Source of the DNA: Pegoplata infirma
Lineage: Eukaryota > Arthropoda > Insecta > Diptera > Anthomyiidae
Reading direction: 5' to 3'
Length of the DNA stretch: 64,000 nucleotides
NCBI GenBank assembly: GCA_963921195.1
Contig: OY992540.1
Location: forward strand, 11,973,136 to 12,037,135
The translations under genes were made by a program, and so were the position numbers. Position 1 is the first letter of the stretch. Each line of letters starts with the position of its first letter. Of this stretch, positions 10,915-22,026 are shown in pieces. The notes beneath the pieces are model-generated. The model was not told where the DNA came from. It saw only the letters and a list, made by a program, of their open reading frames with translations, and did no database searches.

Positions 10915-11996
10915 ACACTGAAAAAAATGACATAACTAAATTTAAGGAAAAAATGTCTTTGAAAATTTATCATGAATTTTCCTCAAATTTAGTTAAATTT
11001 AACTTAAAAATGAGAAATTTTCTTAACTATGAGGAAAAAATTTTAGTTCATTTACTTATAATTAGTTCATAGTTTTCTTTAAATGGATTTTTTAAATATT
11101 AGGAAAAAAATTCTTACTGCCAAAGAAATTTTTCACAAATCTAAGAATCGTATCTTTATTTTTAAGACATATTTCTTAAAAAACAATTTAGTTCAAGTTT
11201 AGTTAAAATTTACTAAAAAACACATCATCGTATTTCTCTTCTTTGAATTGAGGAAGTGTACTTCTTAGAATTTAGTTAATGACTTCTGAGAATTTAGTAA
11301 ATAACTTCTTAGAATTTAGTTAAAAATTCAAAATGGCGATATCTCGAAAACTAAGCGAGCTAGAGCAAAACGGATGAAATTTTCAAAAGAAAGACAACAA
11401 AGAAAAATATGGAATAGCCTAGCTCTGCATATCTGTCGGGGTCTCAAGACCCTAATTTTAGATCTAAAATTTGAAATTCCCGAGATTTTATATATACACA
11501 TATCTCGGTAAATACTGCCAACACGAGAAAATGTTCAACGGCATTTTTGTAGCTCTTGACTCGTAGAACACTTCCGCAAAATACCCGAAAGCCCTCCGAT
11601 TAATAGTTTTTGAGTTATACGATTTTTAAGATTCTCAAGACCCTATCAGGCCCCTTATTACCGTATCTCAAAAACTAAGCAAGTTAGAGCGAAACGGACT
11701 TAAGTTTTGGTTCAAAATCTATGGGGTCCCTTAAAGGACCCAACGGGGTCTCGAGATAAATGGGGTCCGATCCCATGGGTCCAGGGTCTAGACCCGATCT
11801 ATTTCTAAAATGTGAAGTATAATTTTTCCCATTTTCTAGTTAAAATTGGCTTAAAATTAAATAACTTTGTTTTCCTTATTTTTGGGAAAATTATGAACTA
11901 AAACCAAGAAAAAAAATCTTTGGAGCCAAATCATTCCCTCTTTTTCTCAAAATTGAGTTAATTTTCCCAGATTTTAGTTCACTTTTTTTTTGAGTG
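10915..11996. mobile_element. Probable old non-autonomous DNA element (CACTGAAAAAAA ends)
   Basis: It opens ACACTGAAAAAAATGAC and closes with TTTTTTTTGAGTG, resembling the inverted ends of the TA-flanked family. No TA duplication is visible. Its middle (11335-11790) is more GC-rich and shares phrases with the 45781 and 62365 elements, such as ATATCTCGAAAACTAAGCGAG, TGTAGCTCTTGACTCGTAGA and GGTCCAGGGTCTAGACCC. It is therefore a diverged member of that group. Confidence 0.45.
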
Positions 11997-12554
11997 CATC
12001 CAAGTCTTTTAAAGTGTCTTTATTTTGGAGTAAAAAACTTGGATTTTCAAAAAAACCTTGTTTGACAATTTTTTTTTTAAATTTTCTTAATTCCAGAACA
12101 TTAAAAAAAATTAAATTGGAAAAATTTTCAAGTACCGAATATTGTTTTAACATTTTTGGGGTCCCGGACGGAACAAAAATTTTTTGTTGCATTTTGCGCA
12201 AAAAATTTATTAAAAGCTTTAAGTCCAAAAAAAGTTTTTGAGAGTTTTCTAATTCCCGGACACAATATTTTTTTGCGTTTTGGAGTAAAGAATTTCATTA
12301 AACATTATTTTAAAAAAATTTTTACTATTTCTTTTGCATTAAAAATTTTTTGGAAAAATTAAACGCTTTATATCTAGATCTCTCAAACTCTTTCTCAAAC
12401 TCTTCTTTTGCATATTTTTCTGAAGATGCTAGTTTGAGTGGAATTTTTAAAACAATTTAAATTTTTTTCTGGTAAAATATATTTAAAACAAGGGAAGTCT
12501 CCCTAGTGTCACGCGCGGATCTTTATGGAGTTGGTTTTATTTTGTAGATCAGAA

Positions 12555-12910
12555 AAAATAAAAGGACACGTATTTTTTTAGCGGCCCAAATTCATATTTA
12601 GGGGGTAAAAACGAGGGGGGAAGACAAGGCCATTTTTCAGTTTTTTCGTTTATCTCCTATATTATTCAATGAAACCAAGTCATGTTACATACCAAATGAA
12701 AGGTCTTTGGAAAACCTAAAATACCAAAATTTTAGGACATTTTTGTTAATAAGTCGAAAAATAAATATTTTTGGCCCGTTGTTAGCACCACGAGATAGGT
12801 ATTTTTATTACCTTTAATCTGATACCACACATGAAAAAGGTCAATTTCCCCCATACAAATCGACCCCCCCTAAAAATGAGTTTGGGCCTCTAAAAAAAAT
12901 ACGTGTCGAA
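12555..12910. mobile_element. Short foldback element
   Basis: ACACGTATTTTTTTAGCGGC followed by CCAAATTCAT at about 12567-12595 is mirrored by GAGTTTGGGCC and TCTAAAAAAAATACGTGT at about 12878-12906. The arms enclose about 280 bp with no coding capacity. I could not fix a target duplication. Confidence 0.5.
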
Positions 12911-13415
12911 TTAATTTTCGTTTTCGTAATCCGTCTGGGAATTCCCGGACCCCAAACACTAGTTCTGACGTTATGAATTCAAAAATGAACTAATTAGTTG
13001 TTTGTGTTATGGATTAAAGAAGAAAATTATGTTTTCTAAAGATTAAACTAATTGTGCATTTATCCCGGACCATGGTTTCTGTGGCCACTTTTACGTCTTC
13101 AGTGAGCAATTACAGTGGCTGCTGACGCTTCACTTCAATAAAAAAACACATATAAAATGTTTGTCAAGTTGAGAAGTTCGTTTTGCGGTAGCTGTTGGGA
13201 AATGAATTAGTTAATTGCGAATTAATTCCTTCTCAATTAATTCAATAGAGAATTAATTCATAATTTCAAAAAATGAATCAGAAAACAAACGAATTAATTT
13301 TTGGCGAAAATATTGAGGAAATTATTATAAGAATTAATTTATTTTTCATATATTTGGAATTAATTTAATTATTTTAATTCAAATTTGAAATCAAGCAATT
13401 AAATCTTAGAAGGTG
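12911..13415. other. AT-rich DNA without a recognised gene
   Basis: Repeated GAATTAATT blocks occupy 13195-13400. I see no gene or promoter that I would defend. Confidence 0.35.
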
Positions 13416-15288
13416 TACACCATTTCCAATTGTATTTTACAATTTTCCAAGTATATTTTCAAATTTTCCAAATGTATTTAAAAATACATAATCGAAATAT
13501 ATTTTAAAATTGTCCAAATGTATTTAAAATTGTCCAAATGTAGTTTAAAACTTTCCAAATTTATTTTAAAATTGTCCAAATGTATTTTGAAACTGTCTAA
13601 ATACATTTTGAAATTGTCTAAATTAATTTTAAAATTGTCTAAATGTATTTTGAAATTGTCCAAATATATTTTGAAATTGTCTAAATTAACTTTAAAATTG
13701 TCCAAATGTATTTTAAAATTGTCGAAATATATTTTAAAATTGTCCAAATGTATTTTAAAATTTTCCAAATCTATTTTAAAATTGTCCAAATGTAGTTTAA
13801 AATTTTCCAAATTTATTTTAAAATTGTCCAAATGTATTTTAAAATTGTCCAAATGTATTTAAAAATTGTACAAATGAAATTTAAAATTGTCCAAATGTAT
13901 TATAAAAATTTCCAAATGTATTTTAAAAATTTCCAAATGTATTTTAACAATTTCCAAATGTATTTTCAAAATTACCCAAATGTATTTTAAAATTTTCCAA
14001 ATGTTTAAAAACAAATTCCAAATGTATTTTAAAATTGTCCATATGTATTTTAAAAATTTTCAAATGTATTTTCAAAATTGCACAAATGTATTTAAAATTG
14101 TCCAAATGTATTTTAACAATTTCCAAATGTATTTTAAAATTGTCCATATGTATTTTAAAAATGTTCAAATGTATTTTGAAATTTTAAAAATGTATTTTAA
14201 AATTTTAAAAATGTATTTTAAAATTTTCCAAATGTATTTTAAAATTTTCCAAATGTATTTTAAAATTTTCCGAATGTATTTTAAAATATTCTATGTATAA
14301 TTCTATGTAGACTATTTTAAAATACATTTGGAAAATTTTAAAATACAATTGGACAACTTTAAAATACATTTGGACAATTTTAAAATACATTTGGAAAATT
14401 TTAAACTACATTTGGACAATTTTAAAATACATTTGGACAATTTTAAAATACATTTGGACAATTTTGAAAATGCATTTGGAAAATTTTAAAATACAATTGG
14501 ACAATTTTAAAATACATTTGAAAATTTTTAAAATACATTTTGAAAATTTTAAACTACATTCGGACAATTTTAAAATACATTTGAACAATTACAAAATACA
14601 TTTGGACAATTTTAAAATACATTTGAAGAATTTTTAACTACATTTGGACAATTTTAAAATACATTTTGACAATTTTAAAATACATTTGGGCAATTTTAAA
14701 ATATATTTGGACAATTTTAAAATACATTTGGACAATTTTAAAATGAATTTGGACAATTTTAAAATATATTTGGACAATTTTAAAATAAATTAGGAAAATT
14801 TTAAAATACATTTGGAAATTTTTAAAATACATTTTGAATATTTAAAACTACATTTGGACAATTTTAAAATACATTTGGACAATGATAAAATACATTTGGA
14901 CAATTTTAAAATACCTTTGAAAAATTTTAAACTACATTTGAACAATTTTAAAATACATTTGGACAATTTTAAAATATATTTGGACAATTTTAAAATATAT
15001 TTGGACAATTTTAAAATACATTTAGACAATTTTAAACTACATTAGGAAATTTTAAAATTCATTTGGATAATTTTAATTTTAAAATATATTTGGACAATTT
15101 TAAAATACATTTGGACAAATTTAAAATGCATTTGGACAATTTAAAAATTAATTTCGACAATTTCAAAATATATTTGGACAATTTTAAAATACATTTGGAC
15201 AATTTTAAACTACATTAGGAAATTTTAAAATACATTTGGACAATTTTAAAAAACATTTGGAAATTTTTAAAATTCAATTGGAAATGTA
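13416..15288. repeat. Foldback structure of two opposing 21-bp repeat arrays
   Basis: From 13416 to about 14290 the 21-bp unit runs in one direction (CCAAATGTATTTTAAAATTG). After a ~25-bp spacer at about 14290-14312 it runs in the opposite direction (CATTTGGACAATTTTAAAAT) to 15288. It begins TACACCATTTCCAATTG and ends CAATTGGAAATGTAG, so the whole is a ~1.9 kb inverted repeat of roughly 85-90 units. Drosophila FB elements have the same architecture, inverted arms made of short tandem repeats; the resemblance is structural, not sequence-based. It ends about 107 bp before the first visible exon of gene A. The many open frames inside are artefacts of the 21-bp period. Confidence 0.85.
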
Positions 15289-15395
15289 GTAGTTTCGAGA
15301 ATTCGAAAAATCTAATTATAATATTCAGTAGTCTTAAAATTTAAAATTAAAACATTTTCTAATAAAATGTATAATTTTCTTTATTCTTTTTTTAG

Positions 15396-15478
15396 AAAAA
15401 GAAACCCCCAAATACCGATACACGAGTATCGGAAACTCCAAATGTCGATGATCACATAAAAAAGGAAATTCCTACCAG
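15396..15478 (+). CDS. Gene A, first visible exon (cytosolic N-terminus)
   Basis: The exon follows a TTCTTTTTTTAG acceptor and ends at a GT donor (15479). It encodes a polar segment, KKKPPNTDTRVSETPNVDD and onward, ending ..KKEIPT plus two bases (AG). The two leftover bases join T15540 to make Ser. The position and character match the cytosolic tail encoded by exon 1 of gene B. Confidence 0.75.
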
Positions 15479-18400
15479 GTAAATATTCTGATTCTATCCG
15501 TTAACCTCAAAATATTCTAGTTACATCATAATTTCTCAGTTATTTTCAGTCCATCATACATCTGTTCAAGGGTAACATTGGACCAGGACTCTTTGCCATG
15601 GGTTTTGCCTTTAAACATGGCGGTCTAGTAGTGGCTCCCATACTAACCGTTATCATTGCCCTAATTTGTATACACTGTCAGCACATGCTAATTAATTGTT
15701 CGGTTAAAATGAAAAATCTAAAAAATTCCGAAAAATATCCGGATTTTGCCGAAACAGTAGAGCAATGTTTTGAAACGGGACCGGCAAGGTTGCAAAAATG
15801 GTCTAAAGGCATGAAAACTTTGGTAAATGTATTCATTTGTGTTACGCAGCTGGGATTTTGTTGTATATATTTTGTATTTATAAGTACAAATATAAAACAG
15901 GTAAGTTGGGGTTAAAGTATTTTTCAAAGAAGAGCTTAAGTAAAATAATGGCGGTTCGGAAATTTTCATACAAATTTGAGAGTTAAAAACCGTGGTATAG
16001 ATTGAAAGTAAACATGAAATTTGGAGACTGACAGTCAGTGTTGCCACTTCTTGGACAATTATCCAAAAAATGGATAATTTAAAATTTTTTGGATACTCTT
16101 TGGATAATTACATTTTTGGATAATTTATGGATAATTTTATCATTTACAATTTAAAGTTTTACACCGACAAAATATAAATATTTTTCATTTTATTTTGGCG
16201 ATTTTTTTTAGTTATTTCTTATTTGACAGCATTTTTTTGAGTTGAGTTTTAGCAATACCTCTTAAATTGGGAGATTTTCAAATTATCTGTAAGCCTTATT
16301 GAACCACAAAAAATATGGTCTGTTTGATTATTTGGATGTTCAAACTTTTTGGGCAAAAGTTTTTAAAATTTCAAATTGTGCTGGTGAAAATCTTTTTCTA
16401 AATTTAGAAGTTGTTTGTAAATTTCTTATGATTCTTACATTTTTTAATTCACCAGTAGAAACAGTTTTTAGTAAATTAAAGATAACAAAAACCGATTTAT
16501 GTAATAAATTATTTTCAAATACTGTTGCTTCAATTATTTTTACAGAAGAATGCATTGAAAGAATGGGGGTACAAATTTTGAGCCCACAAAAAAAAAAATG
16601 CTTAAAAAAATGGAAAAAGAACTAGTAATACTATTATTTTAAAATATTTTTTATTTTGAACAGTACAAAATGTAAGATTATTATTTACCGCATTTCGATC
16701 CTCTGTTCGATTTTTCGAACTGTAGATAGAGATCACCTTTTTCAAAAAAATATTTATGTATGAGAGAAAAATAGAAATGTATATTGTAAAAAGAAATTTT
16801 ATATTTTTTGAATACCAAATGATATATTTTGCCAACTAGCCTCTTTAAAAGCCACTATGGCGCGGAGGCATGATTTTAATATGTAAATTTATAATTTGAA
16901 TAAATATTAATAAAAAAAAAAAAAAAACGGTGGAATTTCAGGTAAATTTTGTTACGATTGTAAAGTCTTAGAAATTGTTGTCAGAAATAAAAAAAATTTA
17001 GCATTTTTTTATTTTCGGCTTTTAACGGAGATTGACAAGATCTAAGAGATCAGCGGGTGCTAATAACCCTAAAAAAGTACATTTAAAAAAAAAAATTGGT
17101 ACAAAATGGGTTAAAAAATAATTTCATGTATTCTTTAGATTGCATTTAAATAAACCACTTTTGTTTCGTTAAAAAACCTCGTTTTTGATATTTTTTTTTT
17201 TTTTGGATAATTTTTGGGATTTTGGATAATTTCGGACAAACTCCTGGATAATTTTTTGGTTCATTGGTGGCAACACTGCTGACAGTGCAAGCCGAACAAG
17301 CCTGACAAGACTGTTTTCTCTGGCAACGGTAACCGTCCCCCTTGCCGTGCTGGTTCATACTCTAAAAAAATGAGCATGGCGTGTCATGAAATAATAGAGA
17401 GAGAGGAAACAGTCTTGGAAAAAATATAAATAATTTTTTGTATGAAAAGCATCGTGCCCAGTGTTGCCATATATCAAGATTTATCTTTTTTTGCAAGTTT
17501 TTTAAGGTCCTAAAAAGATTTTTTTTCTGAAAAAAAGATTTTTGGAAAGGTAAAAACAAAAATTTAATTTCTAAATAAGCTCAAATTACCTCAGAAATCT
17601 TTTTTTTTTATAAATTTAATATTATATTTTCATTCTACGCTATACTGTAACTTGTTTTTTATGTTAAAATTGAATTTAAAATACAATTTGTGAGTTTTTT
17701 TTTATAATGATTTTAATACTTTTTTCAAAAAAAAAGTTTTTTTTTTACAAAAAAAAGATTTTTTTTTTAGAATAAATAAGATTTTTCAAAAAAATATATG
17801 GTAACACTGATCGTGCCGTGATTTTATTCTAGCAGCTTAAACTCTCAAATTTGTATGAAAAGAATCATCTGTAAGGACTTAAATGAATAAAATATATTAT
17901 TTATTTCAGATTTTACTTGCTTACAATATCTACTTAGATGTCCACTATGTTATGTTAATTACATTTCTACCGATTTGGCTTAGTTCCATGATAACAAATC
18001 TAAAATGGTTGACTCCAGTTTCGTTTATAGCTAATATTTGTATGATTAGCGGTCTTAGTATTACCATGTATTTTGGCTTAAAAGATGGATTACCCGATGT
18101 AGCCGAACGTAATCTATATACAGATCCTATGCAGTTGGCTTTATATTTCGGAACGGCCATTTTTGCCTTTGAGGGTATAGCTTTAGTTTTACCATTGAAA
18201 AATGCTATGGGTAATCCAAATAGTTTTGATCGTCCTTGGGGTGTATTAAATGTGGGAATGTTTTTTGTAAGTAGAAAAATTTTCGAACCAATTTAAAAAA
18301 CTAATTTATATATAATCGATAATTTGTATTATTTCAGGTTACTTTAATGTTTATGGCCGCTGGTTTTGTGGGTTATATGAAATGGGGTGAAAATGTTGCC

Positions 18401-21400
18401 GGCAGTTTGACTTTGAATCTGGGTGATACCATGTGAGTATACATTGGCTCTTTATTGAGAAAATTATTTATTAAATTTAAATTTTATTTAATTTACAGTG
18501 CTGCTCAAATAGTTAAAGTTATGGTTTCATTGGGTGTTTTATTTGGTTATCCTTTGCAATTTCACATAGCCATACAAATTATGTTACCCACTGTAATTAA
18601 GACTTTCAAGTGCTATACACATCCTTTTACGGGGAATTTAACATTTAGGACATTTTTAGTTGCAGTGACATGTAAGTTTTAAAAGTAAAAGTTATATTTG
18701 GTCTTTGCAAAAAACTTTATTTAAAAAAAATTTCCGCTGAAAAAAAAATTTGAGGGGGAAAAATCCGTAAAAAACGTTTAAGGTAAATTTTTGTAAAATA
18801 TGGTAAAAGAAATTAATTCAGAAAAAAAACTATTTTGGAAAAAAATGTCCGCAAAAAAACTTTTTGGCGAAAAAAATTCCGTACTTGTTTAAATACCCTT
18901 CGGTATCCAATATTCGCTGTTAAAAAGGCAAAAAACAGTAAAACCAAGAGAGAGTTTTACATTCGGTTGTGCCGAATCTTTTATACTCTCCAAAATGTAA
19001 AAAAAAAAACAATATAAAAAAATCCAGGGGCGTCTTTCTTCGTCTTTTCAAAAACCGCGATTTTGGTCCACCGATGCTGATTTTTAAACATAAAAATTAT
19101 TTTTTATCCAAATTGGTCTCAAAAGTGAAAAAAAAAAATTAAGTGTTATATAAAAAATAATAAAAAAATATATAAAAATGCTGATCAGCGATTTTGGTCC
19201 ACAGATGCTGATCAGCATTATTGGACCAAAATCGTGTTTTTATATTTTTTAATATTTTTTAGGTAACATACCTACACTTTTCAACTTTTGAGTCCACTAT
19301 AGATTAAAAATGATTTTTATGTTCAAAAATCAGCATCGGTGGACCAAAATCGCGGTTTTTGAATTTTTTAAATATTTTTCCAATAAAGTACGCAAAATTT
19401 CCGATTTTTTGAGCCGGATTTGGTTAAAAAACTCGGATATGAATTTTTGTTGAAATACGTAATTTTTTCCAACTTTGGCAACTGGTTGCCGACTGATTAT
19501 TTTCCCATAATCAGCTCTAACGTGGCCATCTTTGGGTAGGTATAACGACACGAAATTCGAAAGTTTAGATTTGACGGGACGTCCTACTGAATATCTCAAA
19601 AACGGTACGTCCTAAAAAAATTGGGATAGCAGATTAGTAATCAGGAGAGCAAAATCTATTAGAACCAGTTGGATATTTCACGGTGAGGTTTTTGTTGTCA
19701 AACAGTGTAAATATTTAGTAATAACCAATACCGGTTTAACCATTAGGGCACACTGGGCACGTGCCCAGGGCCCCGACCCCAATGGGGCCCCAAAAGGCCA
19801 AAAACGTATGTTAATTTTTCATGATAATTTTTCCCTTTATACTGCTGTTTTTAAGAGAATAAACGAGTTGTTTTTAAAACTTAATTTAAAATTTTCGTGT
19901 AAATTTCAGATTCAGAAAAAGTTTAGATCTGAGAATTTTTCTATGGCAGAAGTTCTTAAACTCATTTTCCTGCATAAATGGTCTCAGGTTCTGGGACATT
20001 TGTCGTATAGAAAAAGTCTCAGGTTCTGAGACATTATTCGTATAGAAAAAGTCTCAGATTTAGATCTTTTTCTTATAGAAAAAAAATCAAATTTTTAGAA
20101 TCTAAGAACCTTTTCTCATAGAAAAATTCCATTTTCCTATAGAAAAAGTCTCAGATTCTAAGATATTTTTTCTTTATGAAAAATCTCAGATTCTGAGACC
20201 ATTTATCTATAGAGTCTTTGAGTCGGAGATCATTTTCCTTAAGAAAAAGTCTCTGAGTTTTAAACCTTTTTACTATAGAAAAAGTCTTAGGTTATAAGCA
20301 AAAGTCTCAGATTCTGATACCTTTTTCATATAGAAAGAGTCTTTGATTCTGATACCTTTTTCCTATAGAAAGAGTATTAGATTATGAGATCATTTTCTTA
20401 TAGAAAAAGTCTCAGAAATCTCAGATTTTTCCTATAAAAAAGTCTCAGATTCTAAAACCTTTTTACTCTTGCAAAAGTCTTAGATTCTGAGACATTTGTT
20501 TTGGAGAAAAACCCTCAGATTCTGTGACATTTTTCTTATAAAAAAAGGTTTCCTATAGTATCCGATCCTGAGAACTTTTCCCAATAGAAAAAGTCTTAGA
20601 TGTTGATTCCTTTTTTCGATAGAAAAAGTATCTGCTTCTGGGAACCTTTCTTGTAGAAAAGAAAATATACCTCGAGCTAGAATAACCCTACTCACAATAT
20701 ATATATATTTGGGTTGCAACTTTTAACTTTCCAGGGGGCCCCCAAATTCTTGTGTGTCCAGGGCCCCCGCCATACCTTAAGACGGCCCTGGTAATAACTC
20801 GAATTAGGCGGAAAAAAGTTTCCCTTAAAGAACTAAACCAACCTCTGAAAAAAGTGAATTTTATATATCACTCTGTGGTACAGGGCAAAATGAGTTGGTG
20901 TTCGATGTTTGTAACTACTCGAAATATACCCACATCCAAGTATCGACTCAGAATTATTTTTTTAGTCCATTTGGCGATTTCCGTCCGTCTTTCTGTCCAT
21001 CTAAACGTTGTATATACGATACAGGTCGCAATTAGTAACATATTTGGCTAAAATTTGAAACGTAAGCTCCTTTTGGCCCAAGGACGAAGACTATTAAATT
21101 TGTAAAAAAACCGGTCCAAGTTTAGACCTAGCCCCCAACGTCACCCTCAAATTTGGCTTAAATTCCCCCAATAACCGTAAAAAAGAAGAAATCCTATTGA
21201 AATTGGGCAGGTGAATGTATTTTATATTATAAATAATGATAAAATTGTATTATTTTAGTGTAAAAAGCAGCATAAAATAAACATTTAAACATTTACCGCG
21301 AAGGGAGAAAAAATATTTTTTTAAATATGTTTATTTAAGACTTTTATGTTAGCCTAAAAATTAATAAATCCAATTTTGGTGGGTGCAAAAACGTACCTAT

Positions 21401-21823
21401 TATTTATTGATTATAAAGATAGACTCTTAGAACAGTCTCAAAAAGAAGTTGTCTAATTAAAATTTATTTGCGTTACATCTTCTCAACTATAGTTTTTACT
21501 TTTATTCAAAATTTTAACAATTTTTTTGTTGTATTCTTTTCATTTCAGTGGGTATTGCTGAGTTGGTGCCAGCCCTGGGCTTATTCATCTCCCTAATCGG
21601 TTCTCTATGCTCCACGGCTTTAGCTTTGGTCTTTCCGCCTATCATTGAAATAATTGTTAAACGTGATATAGCTAGTAAATCTATAAGATATTTAGTTTAT
21701 ACGAAAAATATTATTATATTAATATTAGCTTTAGCCGGGTTTTCAACCGGTACCTATGAAAGTTTATCCGAAATTGTTAAACATTTTGGTGAAGAAGAAA
21801 AAGTTTTAGATTTAAATTCTTAA
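15396..21823 (+). CDS. Amino acid transporter gene A (SLC36/PAT family), start exon missing
   Basis: The gene encodes a multi-pass membrane transporter of the proton-assisted amino acid transporter family, which moves small amino acids across the plasma or lysosomal membrane. Visible exons are 15396-15478, 15540-15900, 17910-18266, 18338-18432, 18499-18671 and 21549-21823. Joined, they give 447 residues plus stop in one open frame. The short polar N-terminus leads into HLFKGNIGPGLFAMG, the first membrane helix with the family's G-x-G break. About eleven hydrophobic segments follow, including FGTAIFAFEGIALVLPL, GFVGYMKWGE and GTYESLSEI. No ATG precedes the first exon in frame, so at least one upstream exon is missing. 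The closest relative in view is gene B, same strand, 23 kb downstream. An AATAAA signal lies at 22021-22026. Substrate cannot be told from sequence alone. Confidence 0.9.
15540..15900 (+). CDS. Gene A, exon with membrane helices 1-3
   Basis: I chose the TTTCTCAG acceptor (exon from 15540) because it keeps frame and yields SYFQSIIHLFKGNIGPG, the usual family start. The exon ends KQ at a GTAAGT donor. It is 361 bases long, exactly the length of the matching exon in gene B, with the same phases at both ends. Confidence 0.88.
16036..17278. mobile_element. 1243-bp hAT element remnant in gene A intron, perfect 8-bp duplication
   Basis: Inverted ends CAGTGTTGCCAC and GTGGCAACACTG are flanked by perfect CTGACAGT duplications at 16028-16035 and 17279-17286. 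Next to the ends are multiple GGATAATTT repeats, which look like subterminal repeats where a transposase could bind. The inside carries a fragment of a hAT transposase, so this is an internally deleted copy of an autonomous element. Confidence 0.92.
16299..16625 (+). pseudogene. hAT transposase C-terminal dimerisation fragment
   Basis: The 108-residue open frame contains NLEVVCKFLMILTFFNSPVE, then TVFSKLKITKTDLCNKL and TVASIIFTEE. This pattern matches the hAT C-terminal (hATC) dimerisation region: a hydrophobic helix, then a Ser/Asn-Pro..VE..FS motif, then K..K..L.NRL. The BED finger and the catalytic RNase H-like core are absent, so it cannot act as a transposase. It lies inside the hAT-bounded element above, not in an exon of the transporter. 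Confidence 0.75.
17459..17809. mobile_element. 351-bp hAT-like MITE in gene A intron, perfect 8-bp duplication
   Basis: Ends CAGTGTTGCCATATAT and ATATATGGTAACACTG are flanked by ATCGTGCC at 17451-17458 and 17810-17817. The interior is nearly pure A/T with runs of A and T and AAAGATTTTTT blocks. Its first ten bases equal those of the 16036 element, so both may be mobilised by one transposase, but the interiors differ. Confidence 0.9.
17910..18266 (+). CDS. Gene A, central transmembrane exon
   Basis: The exon follows TTATTTCAG and ends at TTTTTT before GTAAGT, phase 0 at both ends, 119 codons. It carries PIWLSSMITNLKWLTPVSF, the loop ..KDGLPDVAERNLY and the helix with FGTAIFAFEGIALVLPL. The ATG upstream at 17883 is intronic and not a start. 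Confidence 0.88.
18338..18432 (+). CDS. Gene A, short exon with GFVGYMKWGE
   Basis: The exon lies between TATTTCAG and GTGAGT, 95 bases, phase 0 in and phase 2 out. It encodes VTLMFMAAGFVGYMKWGE and NVAGSLTLNLGDT. In gene B the matching sequence is fused to the preceding exon, so one intron differs between the paralogues. Confidence 0.88.
18499..18671 (+). CDS. Gene A, exon with QIVKVMVSLGVLFGYPLQF
   Basis: The exon lies between TTTACAG and GTAAGT, 173 bases. It completes a split Ile codon at its start and leaves one base (T) at its end. It encodes two membrane helices, matching the 176-base exon of gene B. Confidence 0.88.
19051..19363. repeat. Palindromic MITE-like repeat in gene A intron 5
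   Basis: AAAACCGCGATTTTGGTCC at its left end is mirrored by GGACCAAAATCGCGGTTTT at its right end. A second internal GATTTTGGTCCA / TGGACCAAAATC pair with GCTGATCAGC lies in the middle. A related copy is at about 26385-26675. No coding capacity. Confidence 0.65.
19726..20790. mobile_element. 1065-bp hAT-like element carrying a minisatellite, perfect 8-bp duplication
   Basis: The element runs from CAATACCGGTTTAACC to TTAAGACGGCCCTG. It is flanked by perfect GTAATAAC duplications at 19718-19725 and 20791-20798. Next to the ends are GC-rich blocks with GGGCACGTGCCC and GGGGGCCCC. The interior (about 19905-20690) is a degenerate tandem array of the TCTCAGATTCTGAGA / CTATAGAAAAAG type. The same family is at 37126-39965 in the opposite orientation. 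Confidence 0.88.
21549..21823 (+). CDS. Gene A, last exon
   Basis: The exon follows TCTTTTCATTTCAG and ends in TAA (21821-21823). It encodes LGIAELVPALGLFISLIG and GSLCSTALALVFPPIIE, the last helix and GTYESLSEIVKHF, then a short acidic tail. The preceding intron is about 2.9 kb and holds the 19051 and 19726 repeats. A likely poly-A signal, AATAAA, follows at 22021-22026. Confidence 0.88.
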
Positions 21824-22026
21824 AAATAATTATACAATAGATATTTATATGTATGAATAAGCAAAAAATACTTTATTAGTTGTATTTTTAAATTAGTGTT
21901 AAATCTTAAATTACCTCAAATATGTATTTAGTAAATAGTTTTATAAATATTTTTATCTAAAAGTTTAAAATCGTTTATACATATTTTAATTTAATATATT
22001 TTTTTTTTAAATTTAAAATAAATAAA

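Larger units (their letters stand above)
15945..17870. mobile_element. Older element that hosts both hAT insertions
   Basis: TTTTCATACAAATTTGAGAG at about 15961 is mirrored by CTCTCAAATTTGTATGAAAA at about 17841. With both hAT insertions removed, about 300 bp remain between these arms. The part at 17293-17349 (GGCAACGGTAACCGTCCCCC, TTGCCGTGCTGG) matches in reverse the interior of the element at 60474-60873. The outer limits are uncertain. Confidence 0.5.

Noticed and set aside
13478..15045. Many 60-137 residue open frames rich in Lys, Leu, Phe heptads
   Set aside because: They are products of the 21-bp repeat, appear on both strands and in several frames, and have no start context or splice sites.
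15367..15369. ATG just upstream of the first visible exon of gene A
   Set aside because: It is out of frame with the exon and lies inside the polypyrimidine/acceptor region.
15541..15549. Alternative acceptor TTTTCAG for gene A exon 2
   Set aside because: Joined to the exon ending at 15478 (phase 2), it puts the conserved HLFKGN frame out of register. TTTCTCAG ending at 15539 keeps it.
17883..17909. Upstream ATG of gene A central exon as an independent start
   Set aside because: It precedes a TTATTTCAG acceptor, and the protein core starts after it. The upstream exons are clearly part of the same family protein.
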